This document shows, in pieces, positions 15,580 through 29,591 of a stretch of DNA of 64,000 bases. Under the pieces are notes generated by a model that ran no database searches, was not told the origin of the DNA, and saw nothing but the letters and a program-made list of their open reading frames with translations. Made by a program: the position numbers and the translations under genes. Each line of letters opens with the position of its first letter. The stretch's first letter is position 1. This DNA comes from Thiohalocapsa sp. (lineage in GTDB: Bacteria; Pseudomonadota; Gammaproteobacteria; Chromatiales; Chromatiaceae), in NCBI GenBank assembly GCA_028277725.1, contig JANQFX010000034.1, positions 1 through 64,000 of the forward strand, read 5' to 3'.

Positions 15580-16163
15580 CAGAGCGCCCGCAGGATGCGC
15601 TGGATCTGGCGTCGGTGCACGCTGTTGTGCACCGCAGCCAAGGCGTGCCACTCGGAGGCCGAGAGCTTGCCGAACCAGGGGTGCGACAGGGCGATGCCGG
15701 CGCGGAGGTTGCCGAGCTTGTCCACCAGATCGGTGTAGCGTTCCACCACTCGACTCAGGTCCTCGAGCTGTTCCGGTCCCGCCTCCGGCACCGGCTTGAC
15801 CTCCTCGATGCGGACCTCGCCGGTCACTTCGCGGCCGGCGTAGAGCCTCGGCAGGGCCGCGGCGATGGCGGAGTTGACGATGACCAGGTGCTCCAGCGTC
15901 ATGTAGATCGACCAGTGCCGGCTGCTGTCCTCGATGCCGAAGAAGCGCGGCAGCAGCACGCGCCGACCGCCGAGTTCCGCATCGACCCCGCGGGCCAGCT
16001 CCATGGCCTGCTCCGCCTCCTCGCGGAACAGCTCTGTGATCCGATCCTTCGACAGGAAGCGTGCCGCGGCGCGCAGGCCGAGGCCGATGACCTGCCGCTC
16101 TAGCAAGGGAATGCCGGCCCCGGGTGGTGCCAGCTGCGGTGCCGGCTTGGGTGTGTCGCTCAT
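15579..16163 (-). CDS. DinB-like (DUF1569-type) protein
   Basis: The 194-residue protein shows a four-helix bundle pattern. RHWSIYMTLEHLVIVNSAIAAAL gives the first conserved His, and HPWFGKLSASEWHALAAVHNSVHRRQIQRIL gives the C-terminal HxxxHRRQ signature of DinB/YfiT-type metal-binding proteins. Some members are thiol-dependent transferases, but the function here is unknown. It lies 42 bases downstream of glnS and overlaps the LOG gene by one base, so the three may form one transcript. Confidence 0.7.
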   Translation of the reverse strand: MSDTPKPAPQLAPPGAGIPLLERQVIGLGLRAAARFLSKDRITELFREEAEQAMELARGVDAELGGRRVLLPRFFGIEDSSRHWSIYMTLEHLVIVNSAIAAALPRLYAGREVTGEVRIEEVKPVPEAGPEQLEDLSRVVERYTDLVDKLGNLRAGIALSHPWFGKLSASEWHALAAVHNSVHRRQIQRILRAL

Positions 16164-16205
16164 ACCCTCTCCGTCGCACGCGACACGCCGCCGTCCCGGG
16201 CGAGC

Positions 16206-17882
16206 TCAGCCGCGCTTGGTTTGCTGCTTGCCCCAGGTGTCCTTCAGCGTCACGGTGCGATTGAATACCGGTGCGTCCGGCGCCGAGTCGGGATCGACGA
16301 CGAAATACCCCTCCCGCTCGAACTGAAACCGCGCGCCCGGCTCCGCCGACCCCAAGGACGGCTCGACCACGCAGCCCGTGAGCGTGCGCAGCGACTCGGC
16401 ATTGAGGTCATCGCGGAAGTCGCCGCCGCCCGCGCCGGGCTGGGGCACGTCGAACAGCCTGTCGTAGAGGCGCACCTGCGCCGGCACGCCCTGTGCGGCC
16501 GAGACCCAGTGCACCACACCCTTTACCTTGCGGCCCTCTGGTTTCTTGCCAAGGGTGTCGGGGTCCACGGAACAGCGCAGTTCCACCGGCTCGCCGTCAC
16601 CGCCCTTGATGACCTCGTCGCAGCGGATGACATAGGCGTTACGCAGGCGAACCTCGCCGCCGGGGATGAGTCGCTTGAAGCCCTTGGGCGGTTCCTCGGC
16701 GAAGTCAGCGCGATCGATGAAGAGCTCCGCCCCGAAAGGCAGCTCGCGCGTACCCATGTCGTCCAGCTTCGGGTGGTTGCGCACCTCGATGCTCGCTGGG
16801 GCATCGTCGGGCATGTTCGTGATGACCACCTTGAGTGGGTGCAGCACCGCCATAGCACGCGGCGCCGCGGCATCGAGGTCCTCGCGGATGGTGCTCTCCA
16901 GCAGGCCCATCTCCACCAGATTGTCGGACTTCGTGACGCCGATACGCTCGCAGAAGGTGCGGATCGAGCCGGGGGTGAAGCCGCGCCGCCTCAGGCCCGC
17001 AAGGGTCGGCATGCGCGGGTCGTCCCAGCTGTTGACGATGCCCTCCTCCACCAGCTGGGTCAGCAGGCGCTTGCTCATGACCGTGTATTCGAGGTTCAGT
17101 CGGCTGAACTCGATCTGCCGGGGCTGACAGGGCACGGAAACGTTCTGCACGCACCAGTCGTAGAGCGGGCGATGGTCCTCGAACTCAAGGGTGCAAAGGG
17201 AATGCGTAATGCCCTCGAGGGCGTCGGAGATCGGGTGCGTGTAGTCATAGGTGGGATACAGGCACCATTCGCTGCCGGTCTGGTGATGGATCACGCCATG
17301 GCGGATGCGATACAGGACCGGGTCGCGCAGGTTGATGTTCGGCGAGGCCATATCGATCCTGGCGCGCAGCGTGCGGGCGCCGTCCGGGAACTCGCCGGCG
17401 CGCATGCGACGGAACAGGTCGAGATTCTCCTCGACACCCCGGGTGCGATACGGGCTGTCGCGGCCGGGCTCGGTCAGGGTGCCGCGGTAGGCGCGGGTCT
17501 CCTCGGCGTCTAGATCGCAAACATAGGCGAGGCCCTTCTCGATTAGCTCGACGCCGAAGCCATAGAGCCGTTCGAAGTAATCGGACGCGAAGTACTGGCA
17601 CTCGCCCCAGTCGTAGCCGAGCCAACGCACATCGGCTCGAATACTGTCGACGAACTCGACGTTCTCCTTGTGCGGGTTGGTGTCGTCGAAGCGCAGATTG
17701 CAGATGCCGCCGTAGTCCTGCGCGATGCCGAAGTTCAGCACGATGGATTTGGCGTGACCGATGTGCAGATAGCCGTTCGGCTCCGGCGGGAACCGGGTGC
17801 GAACCGCTCGATGGCGGCCCTGGGCCAGGTCATCGTCGATGATCTGGCGGATGAAGTTGGTTCGTGGGGTAGCGTCGCTCAT
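16206..17882 (-). CDS. glnS: Glutaminyl-tRNA synthetase
   Basis: This class I synthetase charges tRNA-Gln with glutamine in the cytoplasm. The 558-residue product has the HIGH signature in [21 protein letters not shown], and the second signature region SKR in [10 protein letters not shown]. It has normal E. coli-like length with the C-terminal anticodon-binding beta barrels. The ATG at 17882 ([10 protein letters not shown]) was chosen over an upstream Met because homologues start just before this point. Presence of GlnRS is typical of gammaproteobacteria, so the indirect transamidation route is not needed for Gln. Confidence 0.97.
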   Translation of the reverse strand: MSDATPRTNFIRQIIDDDLAQGRHRAVRTRFPPEPNGYLHIGHAKSIVLNFGIAQDYGGICNLRFDDTNPHKENVEFVDSIRADVRWLGYDWGECQYFASDYFERLYGFGVELIEKGLAYVCDLDAEETRAYRGTLTEPGRDSPYRTRGVEENLDLFRRMRAGEFPDGARTLRARIDMASPNINLRDPVLYRIRHGVIHHQTGSEWCLYPTYDYTHPISDALEGITHSLCTLEFEDHRPLYDWCVQNVSVPCQPRQIEFSRLNLEYTVMSKRLLTQLVEEGIVNSWDDPRMPTLAGLRRRGFTPGSIRTFCERIGVTKSDNLVEMGLLESTIREDLDAAAPRAMAVLHPLKVVITNMPDDAPASIEVRNHPKLDDMGTRELPFGAELFIDRADFAEEPPKGFKRLIPGGEVRLRNAYVIRCDEVIKGGDGEPVELRCSVDPDTLGKKPEGRKVKGVVHWVSAAQGVPAQVRLYDRLFDVPQPGAGGGDFRDDLNAESLRTLTGCVVEPSLGSAEPGARFQFEREGYFVVDPDSAPDAPVFNRTVTLKDTWGKQQTKRG

Positions 17883-18192
17883 GTCGGTAGTGTTCAAGTT
17901 CCCTGACCGCCCGGGTCGGTCGCCGCAGGCTGTGGCCCAGGCCCGGTTCGTCGTCGCAAGCCTCGGCGCGGTCGTGACGAACAGGCGAGCATACTTGCTT
18001 GTGACCATGTCGAGAAGGGAAACCGCTGGCCCGCCGACCAGAGCCGAATTCTAGACCCGCGATCAGCCGGAGCATTTGCCAGCGCAGTTCGTGACAACTA
18101 ACCTGTGCCGTGGCCGATCCCGGGAATCGGCACTCGGGTGATCACGCAGAGACGCGCACTGGCCTTTTCCCACCCTTGAGGAGACACCTGTC

Positions 18193-18738
18193 ATGCAGAG
18201 ACTTACCCACATCGCCGTCGTCGCCCTTTGCGCCGGCCTCGGCGCACAGAGCGTATTCGGTCAGCCCGGAGAGGCCATGCCTGGTTTCGCGGCTGACGAG
18301 GCCACGGCCAAGTTCATGGAACAGCTCGACACGGACGGTAGCGGCGACGTGTCGCTCGATGAGGCGCTCGCCCCGCAAATGGAGCGCTTCGGCAAGACCG
18401 ACACCAACGGAGACAAGTTCATTACCTCTGACGAGGCAGGCGCCGCCTTCCGTTCACAAGTGCCGCCGGAGATGCTGGAGGCGATGGAAGAGCGCGGCAT
18501 GCCGGACCCGGGCGAACGCTTCGTTCAGGGACTCGATCAGAACCAGGATGGCAAGGTGGACGAAGACGAGTTCATGGCGCCGTCGAAGGCCTCCTTCGAG
18601 GCCATGGACAGCAACGGCGACGGCAAGGCCGACAAGGACGAAGCCACGGCCTACTTCGAGGAACTCGGCGCCAAGATGCAGAAGCAGATCGAGCAGATGC
18701 GGCAACAGATGCCCCAGCCGCCGGCCGCTGCGGAGTAA
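18193..18738 (+). CDS. Exported EF-hand calcium-binding protein
   Basis: The 181-residue protein has a signal peptide (residues 1-23) and four EF-hand loops: DTDGSGDVSLDE, DTNGDKFITSDE, DQNQDGKVDEDE and DSNGDGKADKDE. All four keep the acidic residues at loop positions 1, 3 and 12, so calcium binding is likely. The tail is a Met/Gln-rich helix ending in PQPPAAAE. It is probably periplasmic. The gene is monocistronic, convergent with the RibD-like gene, and a GC-rich inverted repeat (18760-18780) lies between them. The physiological role is unknown. Confidence 0.85.
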   Translation: MQRLTHIAVVALCAGLGAQSVFGQPGEAMPGFAADEATAKFMEQLDTDGSGDVSLDEALAPQMERFGKTDTNGDKFITSDEAGAAFRSQVPPEMLEAMEERGMPDPGERFVQGLDQNQDGKVDEDEFMAPSKASFEAMDSNGDGKADKDEATAYFEELGAKMQKQIEQMRQQMPQPPAAAE

Positions 18739-18759
18739 GCGACGCCTGAACGGCACTGT

Positions 18760-18780
18760 ACCGGGCCGCTCGGCCCCGGT
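18760..18780. terminator. GC-rich inverted repeat between convergent genes
   Basis: A compact GC-rich inverted repeat (GGGCCG facing CGGCCC at its core) lies in the 66-base gap between the EF-hand gene and the convergent RibD-like gene. It has no T-run. Its placement suggests a shared bidirectional terminator. Confidence 0.35.
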
Positions 18781-18804
18781 GCAGCGCCACAGCCAAGGCA
18801 AGAG

Positions 18805-19683
18805 TCAAGAGGCCGGTTGGCCTGTCGTTGCGTGGACACCCGCCAGATCCAGATCGAACAGGACATCTGCACCCATACGAAACTGCCGCGCGGGCGGACG
18901 CACGGCGGCCTCAAGCCGGTCCAGCCGCGGCAAGCGAAGCCCCGGCGTGCCCTCGCCGATGATCACCGGTGCAATGGTGACCTGGAGCCGTGTCAGCAGG
19001 CCCGCCGCCAGGAAGCGTGACACCGCAACACCGCCGCCTTCGATGAACAAGCGACGCAGGCCGCGCCGCCGCAGCAGCGCGAGCAGGCCGCCGAGGTCCA
19101 TCTGCGACAGGTTTGCCGTCTGTGGCGGCACCCCCATGACCTCGGCCTGTCCGTGCCTGTCGTACGGACCCTGGACCGTACACAACAGGGTCGGCGCTGC
19201 GCCGTCCCGGAAGACGCGATAGTCGGTCCCCAGTCGGCGCCTGGAGTCGAGCACCACGCGCAACGGATTGGGCCCGGGCACCAGCCGGGTGGTCAGGCGC
19301 GGATCATCCTTCTGGACGGTTCCGGCGCCGACCAACACGGCATCGCAGAGGGCACGCATCCGGTGCAGGTGCGCGATGTTCTCCGGACCGGTGACGAAGC
19401 AGGACTCGCCTGCATGGGTGGCGATGCAGCCGTTGAGGCTCTGTCCCAGGTGTCCGACAAGCCACTCTGCGCCCGAAGCGCCTCCTCGGCAGAGCGGCAG
19501 ATACAGCGACAGGAGCTCCCGACTCTCCGGCGGTGCGCCTGGCGCAATGCGCAAGGCGTCGGGATGCTTCGGGTCGATGTGGCGAAACGAGCCCCCCGGC
19601 AGCGGCATGCGGCCGATGGCGGCGAGCAACTCGGACCACGCGCGGTCGGCTTGGGCCGAACTTGGTGCCTCCATCGATTCCAT
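18805..19683 (-). CDS. RibD C-terminal (dihydrofolate-reductase-fold) family reductase
   Basis: The 292-residue protein contains a RibD_C domain from about residue 80: GHLGQSLNGCIATHAGES, HLHRMRALCDAVLVGAGTVQKDDPRLTTRLVPGPNPLRVVLDS and LFIEGGGVAVSRFLAAGLLTRLQVTIAPVIIGEG. These are the NADPH- and substrate-binding motifs of 5-amino-6-ribosylaminouracil reductases. The N-terminal deaminase domain of RibD is absent and replaced by about 75 unrelated residues. It is therefore a stand-alone pyrimidine-reductase-like enzyme, whose substrate I cannot define. It is convergent with the EF-hand gene. Confidence 0.8.
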   Translation of the reverse strand: MESMEAPSSAQADRAWSELLAAIGRMPLPGGSFRHIDPKHPDALRIAPGAPPESRELLSLYLPLCRGGASGAEWLVGHLGQSLNGCIATHAGESCFVTGPENIAHLHRMRALCDAVLVGAGTVQKDDPRLTTRLVPGPNPLRVVLDSRRRLGTDYRVFRDGAAPTLLCTVQGPYDRHGQAEVMGVPPQTANLSQMDLGGLLALLRRRGLRRLFIEGGGVAVSRFLAAGLLTRLQVTIAPVIIGEGTPGLRLPRLDRLEAAVRPPARQFRMGADVLFDLDLAGVHATTGQPAS

Positions 19684-19779
19684 CAGTGCTGCCGATGTTA
19701 CAAGCCCTGGCTAGAGCGTCACCTTAGACCAGCGACTCACCCCGGCGCAAACGGCACCGCCGCGGAACGCGCGCCCTGC

Positions 19780-20202
19780 TCACTCGAAGCCGACACCGGC
19801 GCCGTTGGTGTAGTCGAAGGTGATCTCGTCGCCGACAGCGATGGCCGTCAGCGCGTAGAGATCGAAGCCATCGAAGTCGGCGTTGGGAGTGGCGCTGTGG
19901 TTGAGCCAGCGCAACAGGTTGCGGCCGCTGCGACCATGCCAGGACTCGCCGTCCTCGCTGACCCAGAGCACATAGGTGCCGTCGCGGCTGGCCGGGGGGC
20001 CTTCATAGGTGCCGATGTAATCGCCCGGCGCTAGCTCGACGCAGGCGAAGCAACCTTGGCCGTGGATGGGCGACGCGGCGCGGCGCACCCGATCGCGCAG
20101 CCGACCGGCCGGAGGCGGCGCGGAGGCGACCGGTTCAGCCCCTTCGATCAACTCGCCCACGTCGTTCATCCGCACCGATCCAATCGAGAGGGCGCCCTGC
20201 AT
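19780..20202 (-). CDS. Small SET-domain protein
   Basis: The 140-residue protein is almost entirely a SET domain: SPIHGQGCFACVELAPGDYIGTYEG (first SET motif), then LLRWLNHSATPNADFDG (the NHS-x-x-PN S-adenosylmethionine motif) and AIAVGDEITFDYTNG (DEITFDY with the catalytic Tyr). SET proteins are lysine methyltransferases. Small bacterial ones occur in many gammaproteobacteria and may modify ribosomal or other proteins. The target here is unknown. It ends 24 bases before tex on the same strand and may be co-transcribed with it. Confidence 0.8.
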   Translation of the reverse strand: MQGALSIGSVRMNDVGELIEGAEPVASAPPPAGRLRDRVRRAASPIHGQGCFACVELAPGDYIGTYEGPPASRDGTYVLWVSEDGESWHGRSGRNLLRWLNHSATPNADFDGFDLYALTAIAVGDEITFDYTNGAGVGFE

Positions 20203-20226
20203 CGCTCAATCAGCACCTGGCCCGAC

Positions 20227-22602
<2,376 letters not shown>

Positions 22603-22651
22603 TCTAAGCGCAGCACAACCTGGACGTCATCCGGGGTCGAGGGGCGGAAGC

Positions 22652-22861
22652 TCAGTCCACGCGGCAGTGCCCGCCGTAGACGGCCATGACGGACTTGAGC
22701 TCGGCGAGGACCCAGGCGCGCTCCGATGCGGATAGGTCAGCGGTCTCGGATAGTTGCTCGCCGCGGTCGAGTCGCTCGATGGCGTCCCAGACGAGACGGC
22801 AGCCGCGCTCGCAAATGGTCTCGACCCGGACCTCGAGAACGGGGTTCTGCAACGCGGCCAA
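22652..22861 (-). CDS. Small hypothetical protein
   Basis: The 69-residue product (MAALQNPVLEVRVETICERGC...) is acidic, predicted helical, and has three cysteines, two in the CERGC region and one near the C-terminus (GGHCRVD). It lies 50 bases upstream of tex on the same strand, with a TTTACCTTGG leader just before the ATG. I think small proteins of this kind occur in related genera, but I cannot assign a family. It overlaps no other credible gene. Confidence 0.55.
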   Translation of the reverse strand: MAALQNPVLEVRVETICERGCRLVWDAIERLDRGEQLSETADLSASERAWVLAELKSVMAVYGGHCRVD

Positions 22862-23069
22862 GGTAAACCTCCGTTCCCGGCGAGCGGGGCGTCGATCGGT
22901 CTCAGGTATGCGCTGGATTATGCGCGCCTCGACCTCGGCTGTCAGCGATAACCGACACCGCTGCTCGTACTTCTACGGAGTCGGGGTCGGCACCGAATCC
23001 CGCCGCTCTCAAGCCGCCAGCCCTGTGCCGGTGCTTGTCAGCGAAGGCGCCGACGCCGACAATCGCGCC

Positions 23070-23804
23070 ATGATTCAAGACACACCACCAAGGCTGGAAT
23101 GGCGCCCGGCTGCGCACGTGCCCACCCTGGACGAGGACAGTCTGCACCTCTGGCGGCTGGACCTGGACGACGACGCCAGCTGGGACGACGTGGCGGCCCT
23201 GGAGGCCATGTCCGACGCCCAACGCCGACGCCACGCGCGCCTGCACCGGGCCCTGCATCGCCAGCGCTACCTGCGCGCACAGTTCGGCTGCCGGCTCGCG
23301 CTGGCCACCTATCTGGGGCTGTCGGCGGCCGAGGTTCGCTACCGATACGGTGCCGCCGGCAAGCCGGAGCTCACGCAGGACCTGCTGGGTACCGAGCTCG
23401 GGTTGCAGTTCAATCTCACCGCCACCGACGACCTGGCGATTGTCGCCGTCAGTCGGCACTGGCCGGTTGGCGTGGATGCCGAACGGCTACGCCCGCGAGC
23501 CGACATCCATGCCGTCGCCCGTCGCATGTTCACTCCGCAGACCGCGGCATCGCTCGTGACGCTGTCGGCACAGGACCAATTGCCGGCCTTCTATCGCCAT
23601 TGGACGGCACTGGAGTCGCGCGTGAAGGCCGACGGACGCGGCCTCGCGCGGCATCGGAAGCCCGATCTGCCGGGCCTGCGGGTGGCACATTTCGGTCTTC
23701 GTGTGCGCCCCGGCGAGGAATTCGTCTGTGCCGTCGCCCGTCAGCACATGCCCTCTCCCTCCCGTTGGCGAGCGTTCCAACCGGACCCTCGGGTCAGCCG
23801 CTAA
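23070..23804 (+). CDS. Sfp-type 4'-phosphopantetheinyl transferase
   Basis: The enzyme attaches the phosphopantetheine arm of CoA to carrier proteins. The 244-residue product shows the Sfp-type motifs: RYRYGAAGKPEL, the Mg-binding core PVGVDAERLRPRADI, and YRHWTALESRVKADGRGL, a variant of the usual W-x-x-KEA motif where Lys-Glu-Ala is replaced by Thr-Ala-Leu-Glu. The acidic residue is kept. No polyketide or peptide synthetase is in the window, so its carrier protein is elsewhere. The ATG at 23070 begins the conserved part; a longer upstream frame is non-homologous. Confidence 0.8.
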   Translation: MIQDTPPRLEWRPAAHVPTLDEDSLHLWRLDLDDDASWDDVAALEAMSDAQRRRHARLHRALHRQRYLRAQFGCRLALATYLGLSAAEVRYRYGAAGKPELTQDLLGTELGLQFNLTATDDLAIVAVSRHWPVGVDAERLRPRADIHAVARRMFTPQTAASLVTLSAQDQLPAFYRHWTALESRVKADGRGLARHRKPDLPGLRVAHFGLRVRPGEEFVCAVARQHMPSPSRWRAFQPDPRVSR

Positions 23805-23925
23805 GCCGTCAACGTGAGCCGCCACCGTACGCCGGGTCATGGGCGATTCGCGCTATCCTGTCCGGTGATGCCCACGGCCTATCGGGGCGTTATTCAGACC
23901 GACATCCAACCCGAGGGCGCGGCGC

Positions 23926-26250
<2,325 letters not shown>

Positions 26251-26363
26251 AACACCCGTCCCGAGCATCACGCAGACCACGCATCGGCGCACCCGCGGCC
26301 GACCGTCGCTGCCCACCATCCTCGTCCGACAGCGACTCGCAACCCAGAACCCATAGGAACCCA

Positions 26364-27188
26364 ATGGACAGTATCCAGATCGCCCTGCTCGCGTTTGTCC
26401 AGGGACTCACCGAGTTCCTGCCGATTTCCAGCTCCGGTCACCTGATCCTGACGCCGCTGCTGTTCGGCTATGAACTGCAGGACCTCTCCTTCGATGTCGC
26501 CGTCCACCTCGGTACCCTGCTGGCCGTGGTCTCCTACTTCCGCCGGGATATTGCGAGTATGGCCCTGTCCATGACCGGCGGCCTGGTCGGTCGAGAGTTG
26601 GCACCGGAGCGCACCAAGGATGCGCGCCTGGGATGGATGGTGGTCATCGCCACCCTGCCCGTCCTGGTGCTCGGGCTGCCGCTGAAGGGCGTGCTGGAGG
26701 TGCTGCGCACCGACGACACGCTGATTGCCCTGATCATTGCCAGCACCACCATCGGCTTCGGGCTGCTGCTCTGGTATGCCGACTGGCGCGGCAGCCGACG
26801 CCTGGACGAGTACGCCATCAACTGGGTCGCGGCGCTGATCATCGGCCTGTTCCAGGCCATCGCCATCATCCCCGGCACCTCGCGCTCGGGCATTACCATG
26901 ACCGCCGGGCTGTTCATCGGCCTGACGCGGCATGCCGCGTCGCGCTTCTCCTTCCTGCTCTCCATCCCGACCATTCTGCTCGCCGGCGCCGTCGCCACCA
27001 AGGACCTGCTGGATGCCTCCGGCCCGGTGGACTGGACCGCCCTTGGGCTCGGTGCGCTGCTGTCCTTCATCGTCGCCTACCTGACCATCCACTTCTTCCT
27101 GCGCTTCATCGAACGGGTCAGCATGCTGCCCTTCGTGCTCTACCGGCTGCTGCTCGGCGCGGTCATCCTTTGGTTGGTGTTGATGTAG
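26364..27188 (+). CDS. uppP: Undecaprenyl-diphosphatase UppP (BacA)
   Basis: UppP dephosphorylates undecaprenyl diphosphate at the membrane to recycle the carrier lipid for peptidoglycan synthesis. The 274-residue protein has about eight hydrophobic helices and both signature motifs: GLTEFLPISSSGHLIL near the start and IIPGTSRSGITMTAGL in the middle. Length is normal. The ATG at 26364 was chosen over an upstream Met because the family begins just here, and AGGAA lies upstream. It follows the histidine kinase on the same strand by 113 bases. Confidence 0.96.
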   Translation: MDSIQIALLAFVQGLTEFLPISSSGHLILTPLLFGYELQDLSFDVAVHLGTLLAVVSYFRRDIASMALSMTGGLVGRELAPERTKDARLGWMVVIATLPVLVLGLPLKGVLEVLRTDDTLIALIIASTTIGFGLLLWYADWRGSRRLDEYAINWVAALIIGLFQAIAIIPGTSRSGITMTAGLFIGLTRHAASRFSFLLSIPTILLAGAVATKDLLDASGPVDWTALGLGALLSFIVAYLTIHFFLRFIERVSMLPFVLYRLLLGAVILWLVLM

Positions 27189-27291
27189 TCCGGCCCTCGC
27201 GCAGCCAGACAGGTAGCAAGGCGAGCACGCGGCAGCTCGTCCCGGCGTTGCTCAGGAAGTTCGAAGCGGCCAGTCCGGTTGGCCGGGACTA

Positions 27292-27308
27292 GGCGGCCTG
27301 AGGCCGCC
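27292..27308. terminator. Hairpin between convergent uppP and NapC-like genes
   Basis: Perfect arms GGCGGCC and GGCCGCC flank a TGA loop in the 145-base gap between two convergent genes. A second imperfect hairpin (AGTCCGG near CCGGGACT) lies just before it. No T-run follows, but the placement fits a bidirectional terminator. Confidence 0.45.
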
Positions 27309-27333
27309 CGCCTCGCGATCCGGCGAGCGCGAC

Positions 27334-28017
27334 TCAATCCGCGGTGCTGATGGCCTCGCCCATCGGGGCCGCGCCTGCAGCCGGCGCCTCTCCCGCCAGC
27401 AGCTTCTTGGCGGTGCCCGGCGGCAGATCGAACTCCTCCTCCACCATCGCGTTCCAGGCCGCGCGCTTGAAGGTCTGCTCGCTCGGCACCTTGCGGTGTA
27501 CGAGATTCATGTGGCAGTCGATACAGCTCTTGCCATCGGTCTCCTCCTGATGGATGGCGGCGGTGTTGGCGCGGGTGCCCTGGATGGCGTCGAGCGCATG
27601 GCAGCGCTGGCAGGTGGCGGAGTCGCGCTTGCGGAACCAGTCCCGCGCCGCGAACGCTGCCTCGGGCAGGTGCAGCAGGTTGACCACCGGGTCGTCGTAG
27701 TCGGCCTTGCCAAAGAGCTGTTTGATCAGATCCTTGGTACCGACGGCGTGGTCGTAGGTGGCCATGATGACGCCCTCGGACACATGGCAGTCACCGCAGC
27801 TGGCGCGCACACCGGAGGCGGAGTTGTAATGCGTGGACTGCCGGTACACGTCCTCGGCGTAGGTCATGGAGTGGCAAGTGGTGCAGAACTCGTTGGAGCT
27901 GGTGTAGTGGTCGAACTCCAAGAGGAAGAACATGAAGGCAACGCCGGCAACGCCGCCCGCGACGAGCGCAAACAGCACATGGCGGGTAATGAAGGCCGGC
28001 AGGTCGAGCTGGATCAT
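27334..28017 (-). CDS. NapC/NirT-type tetraheme quinol dehydrogenase
   Basis: The 227-residue protein has one N-terminal membrane anchor (residues about 12-35) followed by a periplasmic domain with four CxxCH motifs: CTTCH, CGDCH, CQRCH and CIDCH. This is the NapC/NrfH/cytochrome cM552 design, which passes electrons between the quinone pool and periplasmic cytochromes. An Ala/Pro-rich tail (LLAGEAPAAGAAPMGEA) follows. Its ATG overlaps the stop of the HAO-type gene (ATGA), so the two are translated together and probably form one electron-transfer unit, similar to HaoC/CycB with HaoA. Confidence 0.88.
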   Translation of the reverse strand: MIQLDLPAFITRHVLFALVAGGVAGVAFMFFLLEFDHYTSSNEFCTTCHSMTYAEDVYRQSTHYNSASGVRASCGDCHVSEGVIMATYDHAVGTKDLIKQLFGKADYDDPVVNLLHLPEAAFAARDWFRKRDSATCQRCHALDAIQGTRANTAAIHQEETDGKSCIDCHMNLVHRKVPSEQTFKRAAWNAMVEEEFDLPPGTAKKLLAGEAPAAGAAPMGEAISTAD

Positions 28018-29591
28018 TGCTCGCCCTCCTCCGCCGCGGCGGCCATGGCCTCGTCACCGGTTGCTTCGGTCCTCGGTGCGCTGTCATCGGCCGCGGCTTC
28101 CTCGGCGACAGGCTCCGGGGCCGGCGGCGTCCAACCGAGAATCGGATTGCCCCGCCCCGCATCCGACAGCCAGGCATGTCCGCCTGCCTCCAGGTGCGCA
28201 TCCACCAACTCGGCGGCCTGATCCCCTGCAACGGACCGCGCCTGCGGCAAGAAGCGGCTGTAGAAGTTACGGCCCACCAAATACATGCCCTCCCACCAGG
28301 CGTGGTTGGGGCTCATCATGGAGGCGCCGTGGCGGGCGCGGGCACCCTCGTCGTGCCAGAGCTCCCAGTAGGTGAATTCCAGCGGCTCGTCGAAGGGTAG
28401 CGGCGTCAATAGACCCTGGTCGTAGAGGGCCGCCATGATGGCCGCAGCGGGCTCACCGAATTTCTGGTTGTAGAGTTGCACGACGTCATCGAACTGGCGC
28501 ATGAACCCCTCCGTCATGGTCTTGGAGTGGCACTCCAGACAGACCGTGGACATCACCAGCCGACGCCGTTTGGGCGTCGCCACCATCTTGACCTTGCCGG
28601 TGGTGCCGTCGGCCTTGGTCAGTGCGCTGCCGCGCTTCGGCGCCTTCGCGTCCGCTGGCAGCTCCAGCTTCGAGCCGTCCTCCAGCACCACGAGGTATTG
28701 CTGCTGCGACACCGGCGTGTTCAGGCTCCAAGCATTGCGCAGGCCGACGTCGTGCGTCGCCGGCACCTTGCCCGCGGCGCCCATGTGACAGGTCACGCAG
28801 GTCGGGGCGGCAGTGTAGTCCTTGCCGGCAATCCAGGTGTCCGAGTCCAGGTTCATCGCGTCGCGCTGGGCCGCGTAGATCATGCCGTGCTTGGATGCCT
28901 CGAAGACCTCCTTGGCGGGCGAGTCCGGCCCGGAGTGGCAGCGCACACAGGCCTCGGGCTCACGCGCCTGGGCCTTGGAGAAGGCATGCCGGCCGTGGCA
29001 GGAAGAGCAGCTGCCCTTGGAGCCGTCCGGGTTGATGCGGCCGATGCCGGAGTTGGGCCAGGTGGCCGGGTCCAGCGTGCCGTCGCCGCGCACCTTCACC
29101 TGCGAACCGTGGCACTGGTCGCAGCCGGCGGCCTGCATCTCGGGGCCGGTCACGTTGTGCGCGAGCGCCGGGACGCGGTCCTCGATGATGGCGTAGGCCT
29201 CAGCATGCACCGAGCCCGCCTGTTCTCGATACTCCTTCACGTGGCAGCGGCCGCAGTCCTTGGGCGAGACGATGGTGGCGATCACCTGCCCCTCGTGCTC
29301 GATGGCATCGAGGTCCGCGGTCTCGGCCTGGTGGCAGTCCATACAGTTGACGCCGGCGCTCTTGTGCGCGCTGTCGTGCCACTGCTGGGCGATTCCCGGG
29401 GAGGCCTTCTCGTGGCAGCTGACGCAGTTCTCGCCCTCTGGATGGCCCCAATGGTCCGGGTCGAGCTCGACCTTATCAGCCAAGGCCACATGTCCGAATC
29501 CGATGCCGGCGAGGAGCAGACAACGAAAGAGTGGACGACGCAGGGAGGCGCATCCACGGGCGTGCGGCCGGCGGGCGGCGGTTGCTTTCAT
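28014..29591 (-). CDS. HAO-type octaheme cytochrome c
   Basis: From the ATG at 29591 the product is 525 residues with a signal peptide ending near HVALA. Eight CxxCH motifs occur in order: CVSCH, CMDCH, CGRCH, CDQCH, CSSCH, CVRCH, CVTCH, CLECH. The heme number, their spacing and the C-terminal helical part (MSPNHAWWEGMYLVGRNFY) fit the hydroxylamine oxidoreductase family. Such proteins oxidise hydroxylamine in ammonia oxidisers; homologues without the Tyr cross-link to the catalytic heme act as nitrite or hydroxylamine reductases. I could not find an obvious cross-linking Tyr, so a reductive role is favoured, as inference. An acidic Ala-rich tail is unusual. It is coupled to the NapC-type gene. 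Confidence 0.8.
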   Translation of the reverse strand: MKATAARRPHARGCASLRRPLFRCLLLAGIGFGHVALADKVELDPDHWGHPEGENCVSCHEKASPGIAQQWHDSAHKSAGVNCMDCHQAETADLDAIEHEGQVIATIVSPKDCGRCHVKEYREQAGSVHAEAYAIIEDRVPALAHNVTGPEMQAAGCDQCHGSQVKVRGDGTLDPATWPNSGIGRINPDGSKGSCSSCHGRHAFSKAQAREPEACVRCHSGPDSPAKEVFEASKHGMIYAAQRDAMNLDSDTWIAGKDYTAAPTCVTCHMGAAGKVPATHDVGLRNAWSLNTPVSQQQYLVVLEDGSKLELPADAKAPKRGSALTKADGTTGKVKMVATPKRRRLVMSTVCLECHSKTMTEGFMRQFDDVVQLYNQKFGEPAAAIMAALYDQGLLTPLPFDEPLEFTYWELWHDEGARARHGASMMSPNHAWWEGMYLVGRNFYSRFLPQARSVAGDQAAELVDAHLEAGGHAWLSDAGRGNPILGWTPPAPEPVAEEAAADDSAPRTEATGDEAMAAAAEEGEQ

